From: JBBSOK01 sp965219125
Lineage (GTDB): Bacteria; Bacteroidota; Bacteroidia; Flavobacteriales; Flavobacteriaceae
Length of the DNA: 64,000 bases
Direction: 5' to 3'
Assembly: GCA_965219125.1 (NCBI GenBank)
Contig: CBDCMO010000002.1
Coordinates: forward strand, 868,001 to 932,000
The notes beneath the pieces were generated by a model. It was not told the origin of the DNA, ran no database searches, and saw only the letters and a program-made list of their open reading frames with translations. Shown here piece by piece: positions 24,720-32,989 of this stretch (its first letter is position 1; every line of letters starts with the position of its first letter). The translations under genes were made by a program, and so were the position numbers.

Positions 24720-25513
24720 TGGATGTTGAAGAAAAAAATATCGCTTTGGAAGTTGTTGATTTGGCTGTCGGTTATTTCAATAAAAAGTCAAAAATTGAAG
24801 TTGCAAATTCTATTAATTTCAAAATTGAAAAAGGCGAATTAGTCGGATTGGTTGGTGCAAATGGCGTTGGTAAATCTACTTTACTTCGCACTTTAGCTTC
24901 AATGCAAACAAAATTAAAAGGTGAAATATTTTTCGGTGGAATTAAAATTGAAGATTTCGCGCCATTGGAATTAGCAAAACAACTCAGTATTGTACTTACT
25001 GAGCCGCCCGCTTCAAAAAATCTTTCGGTTTTGGAATTGGTTTCGCTTGGGAGACAGCCTTATACAAATTGGTTAGGCTCATTTTCTGCTGAAGACAAAG
25101 AAGCGATTGATTTTGCCATCACTTCAACCGAAATTGAGAATCTTCAACATAAAAAATGTTATGAATTAAGCGATGGACAATTACAAAGAGTTTTAATTGC
25201 CCGCGCATTGACGCAGGATACGCCAATAATTTTCTTAGATGAGCCAACAACACATTTGGATCTATATCACCGTGCATATGTGCTTAAATTGCTGAAAAAA
25301 CTTGCAAACGAAACCCAAAAAACAATTCTATTTTCAACACACGAAATAGATCTTGCAATTCAATTAACCGAAAAAATGATTGTGATGGATAAAGAAAATG
25401 TGTTTTACGATAGTCCGTGTAATTTAATTGAATCCAAGCGATTTGACGTTTTATTTCCACCGGAAACTATTGAATTTGATAGGAAAACAGGGAGGTTTTT
25501 AATTCGAAGTTAA
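24719..25513 (+). CDS. ABC importer ATPase, BtuD/FhuC type
   Basis: A 264-aa nucleotide-binding subunit starting at ATG 24719, which overlaps the permease stop by one base. Walker A GANGVGKST is at about 47-55, signature ELSDGQLQR near 149, Walker B IIFLDEPTTHLD near 170, and the switch histidine in STHEIDLA. The signature has LSDGQ in place of LSGGQ, which is common in this subfamily. With the binding protein and permease it completes an importer for a metal chelate; no TonB receptor is encoded nearby. Confidence 0.95.
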   Translation: MDVEEKNIALEVVDLAVGYFNKKSKIEVANSINFKIEKGELVGLVGANGVGKSTLLRTLASMQTKLKGEIFFGGIKIEDFAPLELAKQLSIVLTEPPASKNLSVLELVSLGRQPYTNWLGSFSAEDKEAIDFAITSTEIENLQHKKCYELSDGQLQRVLIARALTQDTPIIFLDEPTTHLDLYHRAYVLKLLKKLANETQKTILFSTHEIDLAIQLTEKMIVMDKENVFYDSPCNLIESKRFDVLFPPETIEFDRKTGRFLIRS

Positions 25514-25584
25514 ATTTGATTTCTTTGAACTTTGGGTTGTATCTTTAAATCTTCAACGGTAGTTCAACATAAAATAAAATCGAA

Positions 25585-26919
25585 TTGGATCAACTTTTTA
25601 TTTTTTTAATTCTTGGAATTGTCACACTTCTTTTTGGTGCATTTTTGGGAAACTTCTTCGCTCGTTTAAAAAATAAAACAGAAACTTCAAAACTTGAGGA
25701 AAGATTGACTAATGCTTCAATGCAAGCAGAAAAATTGAATGTTCACTATGGAAACATTGTTCAAGAAAAAGAAATTCTTCGGAAGGAAAAAGAAAGCCTT
25801 AATCTGCAATTGGCAAGACAAAGCGCAGAGTTTGATAATCTCAATTCAGAATTAGAAAGGGAAAAAGAACTTTTCAAAAATTTCGAAAAAGACTTTAACG
25901 ATAAGTTTGAAAATCTTGCCCAAAAAATACTAGAATCAAAATCTGAAAAATTTACAAAGCAGAACAAAGAGAATATTGATGGCATTTTAAAACCGCTACA
26001 GGATAAGATTGAGAAGTTTGAAGAGCGCGTAAACTCTGCCAACAAAGAAAGTTACGGACGCCATTCAGAATTAAAAGAGCAGATAAAACATCTTTCAGAC
26101 CTAAATCAAAAAATAGGAACAGATGCAGAAAATCTTACAAAAGCGCTGAAAGGAGATTCCAAAATGCAGGGAAATTGGGGCGAATTGGTTTTAGAAAGAG
26201 TACTCGAAAAAAGTGGATTGGACAAAGACCGTGAGTATTTTGTTCAAAATAGCTTTACTACGGAAGAGGGAAATAGAGTTTTGCCCGATGTGGTTTTGCA
26301 CTTGCCCGACAATAAGAAAATGATTATTGATAGTAAGGTTTCCTTAAATGCCTACGAACGCTTTGTAAATGAAGAAGATGAAACGTTGCGGGAAAATTAT
26401 TTAAAAGATCATATTGCCTCTTTAAAAAGACATATTGAACAATTGGGAGCAAAAAATTATCACGATATTTACAAGATTGAGAGTCCTGACTTTGTGCTTT
26501 TATTTGTACCAATTGAACCGGCGTTTGCGGTTGCAATAAACAGAGAAAATAATTTGTACAATTGGGCTTTCGAAAAAAATATTGTAATTGTAACACCTTC
26601 AACACTTTTGGCTACATTACGAACTGTTGATAGTATGTGGAAAAATGAAAAACAGCAGCAAAACGCCATTGAAATTGCCACGCAAGCTGGTGCATTGTAC
26701 GATCAGTTTACCAATCTTACCGATGAATTGATAAAAGTAGGCAAGCAGATTGGAACTGTCCAGGGCAGTTACGAAAACGCAATGATTAAACTTACGGGAA
26801 AAGGAAACCTGGTTGGTAAGGTTGAAAAATTAAAGAAGCTTGGCGCCAAAGCAACAAAAAGAATTGATGATAAATTGTTGAAACGATCGGAAGAAACTGA
26901 TTTTTTAGAAACTGAATAA
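25585..26919 (+). CDS. rmuC: DNA recombination protein RmuC
   Basis: A 444-aa protein with an N-terminal membrane helix (LFIFLILGIVTLLFGAFLG), a long coiled coil (about 35-150) and the RmuC domain (about 150-410: GNWGELVLERVLEKSGL, DVVLHLPDNKKMIIDSKVSL, IVTPSTLLATLRTV). RmuC limits inversion between short inverted repeats and has a nuclease-like fold. The start is TTG at 25585, the only start placing the helix at the very N-terminus. The next gene follows after 4 bp. Confidence 0.94.
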   Translation: MDQLFIFLILGIVTLLFGAFLGNFFARLKNKTETSKLEERLTNASMQAEKLNVHYGNIVQEKEILRKEKESLNLQLARQSAEFDNLNSELEREKELFKNFEKDFNDKFENLAQKILESKSEKFTKQNKENIDGILKPLQDKIEKFEERVNSANKESYGRHSELKEQIKHLSDLNQKIGTDAENLTKALKGDSKMQGNWGELVLERVLEKSGLDKDREYFVQNSFTTEEGNRVLPDVVLHLPDNKKMIIDSKVSLNAYERFVNEEDETLRENYLKDHIASLKRHIEQLGAKNYHDIYKIESPDFVLLFVPIEPAFAVAINRENNLYNWAFEKNIVIVTPSTLLATLRTVDSMWKNEKQQQNAIEIATQAGALYDQFTNLTDELIKVGKQIGTVQGSYENAMIKLTGKGNLVGKVEKLKKLGAKATKRIDDKLLKRSEETDFLETE

Positions 26920-26923
26920 AATT

Positions 26924-27292
26924 ATGAAAAAAATACTCTTAATAATACTGGGCGTAATTTTGGGCCTTTATTTACTCTATGTTCTTTTTGTTTCGTTTGT
27001 AACGTATTCTGACGGGACAAGAGCTGGCGAATTAATAAAATTCAGTCATAAAGGTGTGATGATAAAAACCTGGGAAGGTGAAATTAGCCAAGGTATTAGC
27101 GGCGCGCAAATTTTTCAGTTTACCGTGCTAAGCGGCAATGACAATATAGTTGAAAAATTGAAAGAATATCAAGGTCAATATGTAAAACTCACTTACGAGG
27201 AGCGGTACGATACTTTCTTCTTTTGGGGAGATACCAAATATTTTGTGACAGGAGTAGATTTGGAACAATCTCCACATTTTAACCGAAATTAA
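26924..27292 (+). CDS. Small membrane-anchored protein of unknown function
   Basis: A 122-aa protein with one N-terminal membrane segment (about 4-25) followed by a small beta-rich domain (TYSDGTRAGELIKFSHKGVMI, KTWEGEISQG, KYFVTGVD). I recall relatives in Flavobacteriaceae carrying the label 6-phosphogluconate dehydrogenase; nothing in this sequence supports an enzyme of that kind, so the label looks like an error spread by copying. It sits tightly between rmuC (4 bp) and the thioesterase (1 bp) and is probably co-transcribed. Confidence 0.75.
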   Translation: MKKILLIILGVILGLYLLYVLFVSFVTYSDGTRAGELIKFSHKGVMIKTWEGEISQGISGAQIFQFTVLSGNDNIVEKLKEYQGQYVKLTYEERYDTFFFWGDTKYFVTGVDLEQSPHFNRN

Positions 27293-27293
27293 A

Positions 27294-27836
27294 ATGGAAG
27301 TATTTTTTAAAAATATTGAAGAATCGCAAGTAGTTTTATCTGAGTTGATGTTGCCATCGCACACCAATTTCAGTGGAAAAATTCACGGTGGTTACATCTT
27401 ATTTTTGATGGATCAAATTGCCTTTGCCTGCGCAAGCAAACACAGCCGGAATTACTGTGTAACAGCTTCTGTTGATACGGTAGATTTTCTAAAACCAATT
27501 GAAGTTGGCGAGCTGGTTACGTTGCGGGCTTCGGTTAATTATGTGGGAAATACATCAATGATTGTTGGTATTAGGGTTGAAGCAGAAAATATACATACCG
27601 GAAAAAAGAAACATTGCAATTCTTCTTACTTTACGATGGTCGCTAAAAATGAAAAAGGAGAAAATATGGAAGTGCCGGGATTAATTTTAGATTCAAAAAC
27701 AGAAGTAAGGCGTTTTGTAAAATGCATTAGAAGAATGCAAATGAAAAAGGAGCGCAAAATTGAATTCACCGAAATAGATTTTGAAACTGAAAAGTATATT
27801 GAGGAACTTAAAAACTATAAAGTTAAAATACCGTAA
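27294..27836 (+). CDS. Acyl-CoA thioesterase, hotdog fold
   Basis: A 180-aa enzyme that hydrolyses acyl-CoA to free acid. The hotdog domain (about 10-130) has the helix text GKIHGGYILFLMDQIAFACA with the conserved His-Gly-Gly, then NYCVTASVDTVDFLKPIEVGELV and a final strand in CNSSYFTMVA. A helical tail rich in Lys/Arg follows. YciA/cytosolic acyl-CoA hydrolase relatives share this form. It ends at a bidirectional terminator. Confidence 0.92.
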   Translation: MEVFFKNIEESQVVLSELMLPSHTNFSGKIHGGYILFLMDQIAFACASKHSRNYCVTASVDTVDFLKPIEVGELVTLRASVNYVGNTSMIVGIRVEAENIHTGKKKHCNSSYFTMVAKNEKGENMEVPGLILDSKTEVRRFVKCIRRMQMKKERKIEFTEIDFETEKYIEELKNYKVKIP

Positions 27837-27844
27837 ATAAAAAA

Positions 27845-27865
27845 AACCTCGCGGAATGCGAGGTT
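27845..27865. terminator. Bidirectional rho-independent terminator
   Basis: AACCTCGC/GCGAGGTT with a 5-nt loop, A-run before and T-run after. It lies between the convergent thioesterase and T9SS-tag genes. Confidence 0.88.
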
Positions 27866-27886
27866 TTAAGTTATAAGTAATGCTTT

Positions 27887-28261
27887 TTATAACTTTGTAA
27901 TCTTAAAAGTACTCTGCAAATCGCCCGAGGTGATTTTAACAAAATAAAAACCACTATTCATCCTACTCATATTAATATTTGTGTAATTACCAGTGCCTTC
28001 GCCTTCGGCTATTTTGGAACCTATTGTATTATAAATTTGATATCTGTCAACTTTATATAATGATGAAATTGTAAGCTTATCCGTTACCGGATTTGGAAAA
28101 AATTGAATATTCTTAATAAATTTATCCTGCACGGATAGGTTCTCCATTTCTGTAGTTGTTGAACTCGAAGAATTGTCATTTTGCCAATCCCTATTGGCTG
28201 TTGTTTGCGCAGTCACATTAAAAACAATAAAAGCAAAAAGAATAAAAGTAGTTTTTTTCAT
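27887..28261 (-). CDS. Minimal T9SS cargo: signal peptide plus type A sorting domain
   Basis: A 124-aa exported protein. After a signal peptide of about 19 residues (TFILFAFIVFNVTAQ) come only about 30 hydrophilic residues and then a complete type A sorting domain (about 50-124): IQFFPNPVTDKLTISS, YQIYNTIGSKIAEGEG, and the closing MNSGFYFVKITS with TFKITKL. It should be exported by Sec, moved across the outer membrane by the T9SS and attached to or released from the surface. No functional domain is left for the cargo itself. Confidence 0.88.
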   Translation of the reverse strand: MKKTTFILFAFIVFNVTAQTTANRDWQNDNSSSSTTTEMENLSVQDKFIKNIQFFPNPVTDKLTISSLYKVDRYQIYNTIGSKIAEGEGTGNYTNINMSRMNSGFYFVKITSGDLQSTFKITKL

Positions 28262-28337
28262 ATTAAAGTACTTTGTATATATACTAAAGGTACATAAAAA
28301 TTAATATTGTGTGTATACGATTTTGAAAATGAGCTTA

Positions 28338-31190
28338 TTATTTACTCAAATACATTTTTCGCCTGCTATAAAGCTCGTAAAACTCATCATCTTTTAGGCT
28401 ATCTATAAACAAAATACTTTCGCCTGTACTTTTCATTTCTGGGCCCAATTGCTTATTCACATTTGGGAATTTGTTGAAACTAAAGACAGGTTGCTTTATT
28501 GCAAAACCTTCCAAATGTGGCTTAAAGTCGAAATCTGTTACTTTATTGTGACCTAACATAACTTTTGTAGCATAATTTACATAAGGTTCGCCGTAAGCTT
28601 TTGCGATAAAAGGAACAGTTCTTGAAGCCCGCGGATTTGCTTCAATTATATAAACAACATCATCTTTTATGGCGAATTGAATGTTAATCAATCCAACCGT
28701 ATTCAATGCCAAAGCAATTTTATGTGTGTGGTCTTTTATCTGTTGAAGAACAAATTCTCCCAAGTTGAAAGGTGGTAATGTTGCATTGCTGTCGCCGCTA
28801 TGTATTCCGCAAGGTTCAATGTGCTCCATTATACCAATTATATACACATTTTCGCCATCACAAATTGCATCTGCTTCTGCTTCAATTGCGCCATCTAAAT
28901 AATGGTCTAAGAGCAATTTGTTATTTGGAATTTTTCGAAGTAAATCTACTACGTGCGCTTCCAATTCTTTTTTGTTGATAACGATTTTCATTCCTTGTCC
29001 GCCCAAAACGTAGGAAGGTCTTATCAACAATGGAAAATCTAATTGGTCGGCCAGCGCTAAAGCTTCATCGGTTGTTTCTGCTACTCCAAATTCTGGATAA
29101 GGAATATTAATTTCTTTTAAAATATTTGAGAAACTACCTCTGTCTTCCGCTAAATCAAGAGACTTGAAGGTTGTTCCCATTATTTTTATGCCGTAACGTT
29201 CTAATTTTTCAGCAAGTTTCAAAGCTGTTTGTCCACCAAGCTGCACAATTACTCCTTCCGGTTTTTCGTGCTGTATAATGTCATAAATATGTTCCCAAAA
29301 AACGGGTTCGAAATACAATTTGTCGGCAACATCAAAATCGGTACTTACGGTTTCGGGGTTGCAGTTTATCATTATGGTTTCGTAGCCTAATTCGGCAGCG
29401 GCTAAAACACCGTGAACACAGCAATAATCGAACTCGATGCCCTGCCCTATTCTGTTTGGACCAGAGCCTAAGACTACTATTTTCTTTTTATCAGTTACAA
29501 CGCTATCATTTTCAGCATATTTTTCGCCACCTTCCAGTTGCATATCATTTTCAAAAGTTGAATAATAATATGGGGTTTGCGCTTTAAATTCTGCCGCACA
29601 CGTATCTACTAATTTGTAAACACGTTTAACATTAAGTTCGTCACGTTTTTTGTAAACTTGACTTTCCAAACACTTCAACATATGCGCAATTTGCCTGTCG
29701 CCATAACCTTTTTGTTTAGCTTCAAGCAATAAATCTCGTGGTAAAGTTTCAATATTATAATTTGAAATTTCCTTTTCCAACTGATACAATTCTTCATATT
29801 GACGAAGGAACCACATATCAATTTTTGTAATTTCGTGAATTCTACTTAACGGAATCCCAATTTGTATTGCATCATAAATTACGAAAACGCGATCCCAACT
29901 TGCATTTTTAAGTTTATCGAGAATCTGCTCGTAATTTGTATAACTTTTTCCGTCGGCACCTAAACCATTTCTCTTTATTTCGAGTGATTGCGTGGCTTTG
30001 TGTAAAGCTTCTTGAAAACTTCTACCAATTCCCATTACTTCACCAACACTCTTCATTTGAAGTCCTAAAGTTCGGTCGCTACCTTCAAATTTATCGAAAT
30101 TCCAACGCGGTATTTTTACGATTACGTAATCCAAAGTAGGTTCAAATAAAGCAGAAGTAGATTTTGTAATCTGGTTGCTCAATTCATCTAAATGATAGCC
30201 AATTGCTAATTTAGAAGCAATTTTCGCAATTGGATAACCCGTCGCTTTTGAAGCTAGCGCAGAAGAACGGGAAACTCGTGGATTAATTTCAATAGCAATA
30301 ATATCTTCCTTTTCATCTGGGCTAACTGCAAATTGAACGTTACAACCACCGGCAAAATCGCCAATGCTACGCATCATATGCATTGCCATATCGCGCATTC
30401 GCTGATATGTTCGGTCGCTAAGTGTCATTGCTGGTGCAACTGTGATGCTGTCGCCCGTGTGGATTCCCATCGGGTCCATATTTTCGATAGCGCAAATAAT
30501 TACAACATTATCATTTTTGTCGCGAAGCAATTCAAGTTCATATTCTTTCCAACCCATCATCGCTTTATCGATCATTACTTCGTGGATTGGCGAAATTTCT
30601 AAACCATATGACAATAATTCATCAAAATCTTCTTCTTTATAAACGATGCTTGCTCCAGCGCCGCCTAAAGTATAAGAAGCTCTAATTACAAGCGGAAAAC
30701 CAAATTCCTGCGCAATTTCCTTGCCTTGTAAATATGAATTTGCGGTAGCTTGAGGCGCCATTGGAACACCGATTTTATCCATTAGGACGCGAAATTTTTC
30801 GCGATCTTCCGTAATATTTATTGCATCAATATCTACTCCAATCAATTCAACATTAAAATCTTTCCAAATACCTTTTTCATCTGCTTCAATTGCAAGGTTT
30901 AGAGCAGTTTGTCCACCCATTGTTGGTAGAACAGCATCAATTTGCGGATGCTCTTTTAAAATTTTTATAATGCTTTTTGTTGTAAGCGGAAGTAGATAAA
31001 TATGGTCCGCCATAGACGGATCTGTCATTATGGTAGCTGGATTGCTATTTATTAAAACAGTTTCTATTCCGTCTTCGCGAAGGGAACGCAATGCTTGTGA
31101 ACCTGAATAGTCAAATTCGCAGGCTTGCCCAATAACGATAGGGCCTGAACCAATAATAAGTACCGATTTAATCTTGTTGTTTCTTGGCAT
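28338..31190 (-). CDS. carB: Carbamoyl-phosphate synthase large subunit, short form
   Basis: Makes carbamoyl phosphate from glutamine-derived ammonia, bicarbonate and 2 ATP for pyrimidine and arginine synthesis. Two homologous ATP-grasp halves are visible: the first starts at IKSVLIIGSGPIVIGQACEFDY, split over residues 7-28, the second at KIVVLGSGPNRIGQG near 556. At 950 aa it stops just after EMKSTGE, so the C-terminal allosteric MGS domain (about 120 residues in E. coli CarB) is absent. carA is not adjacent. Starts with ATG at 31190; TAAATTTG at 31216-31223 may be its -7 element. Confidence 0.96.
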   Translation of the reverse strand: MPRNNKIKSVLIIGSGPIVIGQACEFDYSGSQALRSLREDGIETVLINSNPATIMTDPSMADHIYLLPLTTKSIIKILKEHPQIDAVLPTMGGQTALNLAIEADEKGIWKDFNVELIGVDIDAINITEDREKFRVLMDKIGVPMAPQATANSYLQGKEIAQEFGFPLVIRASYTLGGAGASIVYKEEDFDELLSYGLEISPIHEVMIDKAMMGWKEYELELLRDKNDNVVIICAIENMDPMGIHTGDSITVAPAMTLSDRTYQRMRDMAMHMMRSIGDFAGGCNVQFAVSPDEKEDIIAIEINPRVSRSSALASKATGYPIAKIASKLAIGYHLDELSNQITKSTSALFEPTLDYVIVKIPRWNFDKFEGSDRTLGLQMKSVGEVMGIGRSFQEALHKATQSLEIKRNGLGADGKSYTNYEQILDKLKNASWDRVFVIYDAIQIGIPLSRIHEITKIDMWFLRQYEELYQLEKEISNYNIETLPRDLLLEAKQKGYGDRQIAHMLKCLESQVYKKRDELNVKRVYKLVDTCAAEFKAQTPYYYSTFENDMQLEGGEKYAENDSVVTDKKKIVVLGSGPNRIGQGIEFDYCCVHGVLAAAELGYETIMINCNPETVSTDFDVADKLYFEPVFWEHIYDIIQHEKPEGVIVQLGGQTALKLAEKLERYGIKIMGTTFKSLDLAEDRGSFSNILKEINIPYPEFGVAETTDEALALADQLDFPLLIRPSYVLGGQGMKIVINKKELEAHVVDLLRKIPNNKLLLDHYLDGAIEAEADAICDGENVYIIGIMEHIEPCGIHSGDSNATLPPFNLGEFVLQQIKDHTHKIALALNTVGLINIQFAIKDDVVYIIEANPRASRTVPFIAKAYGEPYVNYATKVMLGHNKVTDFDFKPHLEGFAIKQPVFSFNKFPNVNKQLGPEMKSTGESILFIDSLKDDEFYELYSRRKMYLSK

Positions 31191-31215
31191 TTGTAAGCTT
31201 TTTTAAAGAAAAATT

Positions 31216-31223
31216 CAAATTTA
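31216..31223 (-). promoter_or_regulatory. Possible -7 element of the carB promoter
   Basis: TAAATTTG on the minus strand, 25 bp before the carB ATG. The -33 position would fall within the A-rich flank of the rpmH terminator, where no TTG is present. Confidence 0.4.
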
Positions 31224-31242
31224 CGATTCGATAGGGTATAAA

Positions 31243-31274
31243 AAAAAGGTGTTGCTAGAAAACAACACCTTTTT
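31243..31274 (-). terminator. Rho-independent terminator of rpmH
   Basis: AAAAAGGTGTTG and CAACACCTTTTT pair over 12 bp around an 8-nt loop, 19 bp after the rpmH stop, with A/T flanks that suit termination on the minus strand. Confidence 0.85.
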
Positions 31275-31292
31275 ATTTATGACTTATCCACA

Positions 31293-31454
31293 TTATTTTT
31301 TGTGGCGGCTTTCAGTTGATACAGAAAGTTTTTTTCTTCCTTTTGCTCTACGTGCTGCCAATACTTTTCTACCGTTTACAGAAGCCATACGTTCTCTAAA
31401 ACCGTGCTTGTTACGTCTCTTTCTCTTTGATGGCTGAAATGTTCTTTTACTCAT
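31293..31454 (-). CDS. rpmH: 50S ribosomal protein L34
   Basis: A 53-aa very basic protein: MSKRTFQPSKRKRRNKHGFR, then ERMASVNGRKVLAARRAKGR and KKLSVSTESRHKK. This is the L34 consensus with an extended C-terminus as seen in Bacteroidota. The start ATG is at 31454 and stop TAA at 31293. It is a single-gene unit, with a perfect promoter upstream and a strong terminator downstream. It is not next to rnpA or dnaA, unlike in many bacteria, which is normal in this phylum. Confidence 0.96.
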   Translation of the reverse strand: MSKRTFQPSKRKRRNKHGFRERMASVNGRKVLAARRAKGRKKLSVSTESRHKK

Positions 31455-31555
31455 TATAGTATTCTTTAACTGCTAAATAGCTTTTATAATAATTCGTTTT
31501 AATAAAACGCTAAGTAGAGATTTTGGGATTTCTATATACTTTGCGTAGGCGGGTG

Positions 31556-31586
31556 CAAATATACAATCTATTTTATCTTATGCAAA
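31556..31586 (-). promoter_or_regulatory. rpmH promoter (TTTG-N19-TATATTTG)
   Basis: On the minus strand TTTG (31586-31583), 19 nt, TATATTTG (31563-31556). Motif and spacing match the consensus exactly. The leader would be about 95 nt. Confidence 0.8.
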
Positions 31587-31648
31587 CCCAAAACATAAAA
31601 TATTTTTGAATGTTTTTCTTACCTTTGCCGACCAACAAAAATAGACAC

Positions 31649-32221
31649 ATGTTCAATAAAAATATAAAAATAGTTTTAGCTGCTTTAGTAGTTGCAACCG
31701 CAGTTTGGCAATTTACCGAAACCAATATTGGCAATGGCATTATGCTTATTCTGCTCGCTTTAATGTTTATCTTCCTATATTTTAAGAATGAAATTATTCT
31801 TTTAGCATTTTTAAGACTTAGAAAACAGGATTTTCCGGGCGCGAAAAAATGGTTGGATAAAATTAGAAATCCGCATACCGCTTTGGTTACTAAGCAAGAA
31901 GGTTATTATAATTATTTGAATGGCTTAATGATTTCACAAACGGATATGAACGAAGCTGCGAAATATTTTAAACAGGCTGAAAAATTAGGCTTAAATATGG
32001 ATGCAGATATGGCAATGACAAAACTGAATTTGGCCGGTATTGCAATGACAAAAAACCGAAAACGTGAAGCCGAATTACTTATGACGGAAGCAAAAAAGCT
32101 TGACAAACACAATATGCTTGGCGAGCAAATAAAAATGATGAAGGATAATATGAAAAAAATGGGGCAACAACCAAAACAACAGTTTGGCGGGGGCCGTGCA
32201 GGACGTGGTGGAAGGCGTTAA
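31649..32221 (+). CDS. Membrane protein with TPR-like helices and Gly/Arg tail
   Basis: A 190-aa protein starting at ATG 31649. Two membrane segments (about 5-22 and 28-46) form a hairpin, then a helical region (about 50-165) with TPR-like spacing (AAKYFKQAEKLGLNMDADMA, ITKLNLAG-like, REAELLMTEAKKL). The tail is QFGGGRAGRGGRR, a glycine/arginine stretch like those of RNA-binding proteins and of the DeaD tail in this window. TACCTTTG at 31620-31627 could be the -7 element. Function unknown. Confidence 0.72.
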   Translation: MFNKNIKIVLAALVVATAVWQFTETNIGNGIMLILLALMFIFLYFKNEIILLAFLRLRKQDFPGAKKWLDKIRNPHTALVTKQEGYYNYLNGLMISQTDMNEAAKYFKQAEKLGLNMDADMAMTKLNLAGIAMTKNRKREAELLMTEAKKLDKHNMLGEQIKMMKDNMKKMGQQPKQQFGGGRAGRGGRR

Positions 32222-32380
32222 ATTAAATTAGTAGAAAATGCTGATATTTTACTTGCGAATATTTTAAACGGTAAAATGCAGCTACTCGTCTAAATAATTG
32301 AAGTTTTGTTTCTTCCAATTAAAGAGCTTTATTAGAATTCCATAAATTTATCTTCGAAAAATTAAATACAACAAACATTG

Positions 32381-32803
32381 ATGAAAAATTTAAAACCTCG
32401 AATCATTTTATTTATAACTATTGCTTGTATATTATCTAGCTGTAAAGATGATGTTAGTAATAATAATGCTAGTCAAAATTCTGATGAAAATTCTGAACTA
32501 GTTGGAGTTTGGCAGCGCAGCGATTTTATTAAAGACCCTGATTTTTCTAATTACAATGAAAATAATGACTACAAGCTTCATTTTAATACTGATAATTCTA
32601 GTTCCTTAACGCACGGAATATTTTACAGCGACGGTAAAGCAATCTCAACTGCTAATACTTTTGAATGGAGCACTGAAAATAATCAACTGTCCATTAAGTT
32701 TTCGGATGAAGAAGTAATAAACACTCCATATTCAATTAACGAGGAAGGCCAACTTCTGTTGAATGGATTAACTAATTTGCCGTTCAATAAAATTTCAGAA
32801 TAA
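32381..32803 (+). CDS. Small lipoprotein of unknown function
   Basis: A 140-aa lipoprotein: LKPRIILFITIACILSSC gives a lipobox with Cys at about residue 21, followed by an Asp/Asn/Ser-rich linker. The mature domain (ELVGVWQRSDF, then YKLHFNTDNSSSLTHG and NQLSIKFSDEEVI) is a small beta-barrel of the lipocalin-like type common in Bacteroidota lipoproteins. ATG at 32381 is preferred over a TTG directly before it. It stands alone. Confidence 0.7.
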   Translation: MKNLKPRIILFITIACILSSCKDDVSNNNASQNSDENSELVGVWQRSDFIKDPDFSNYNENNDYKLHFNTDNSSSLTHGIFYSDGKAISTANTFEWSTENNQLSIKFSDEEVINTPYSINEEGQLLLNGLTNLPFNKISE

Positions 32804-32989
32804 GTTTGGTTAAAACATGAAATCTTACCCATTTTAATTAAATAGCTAAAAGTACACAGAGTTTCTTTTTTTTGTTGAAAATATAAAATTCTAACTTAAA
32901 CTATTTACAAAAAATTAGGTTGAGTAATTACAATTATAAGAAGTGTTTCTGCTATTTACCAACCGCGTATCTAAACTCAAAATCCTTTA

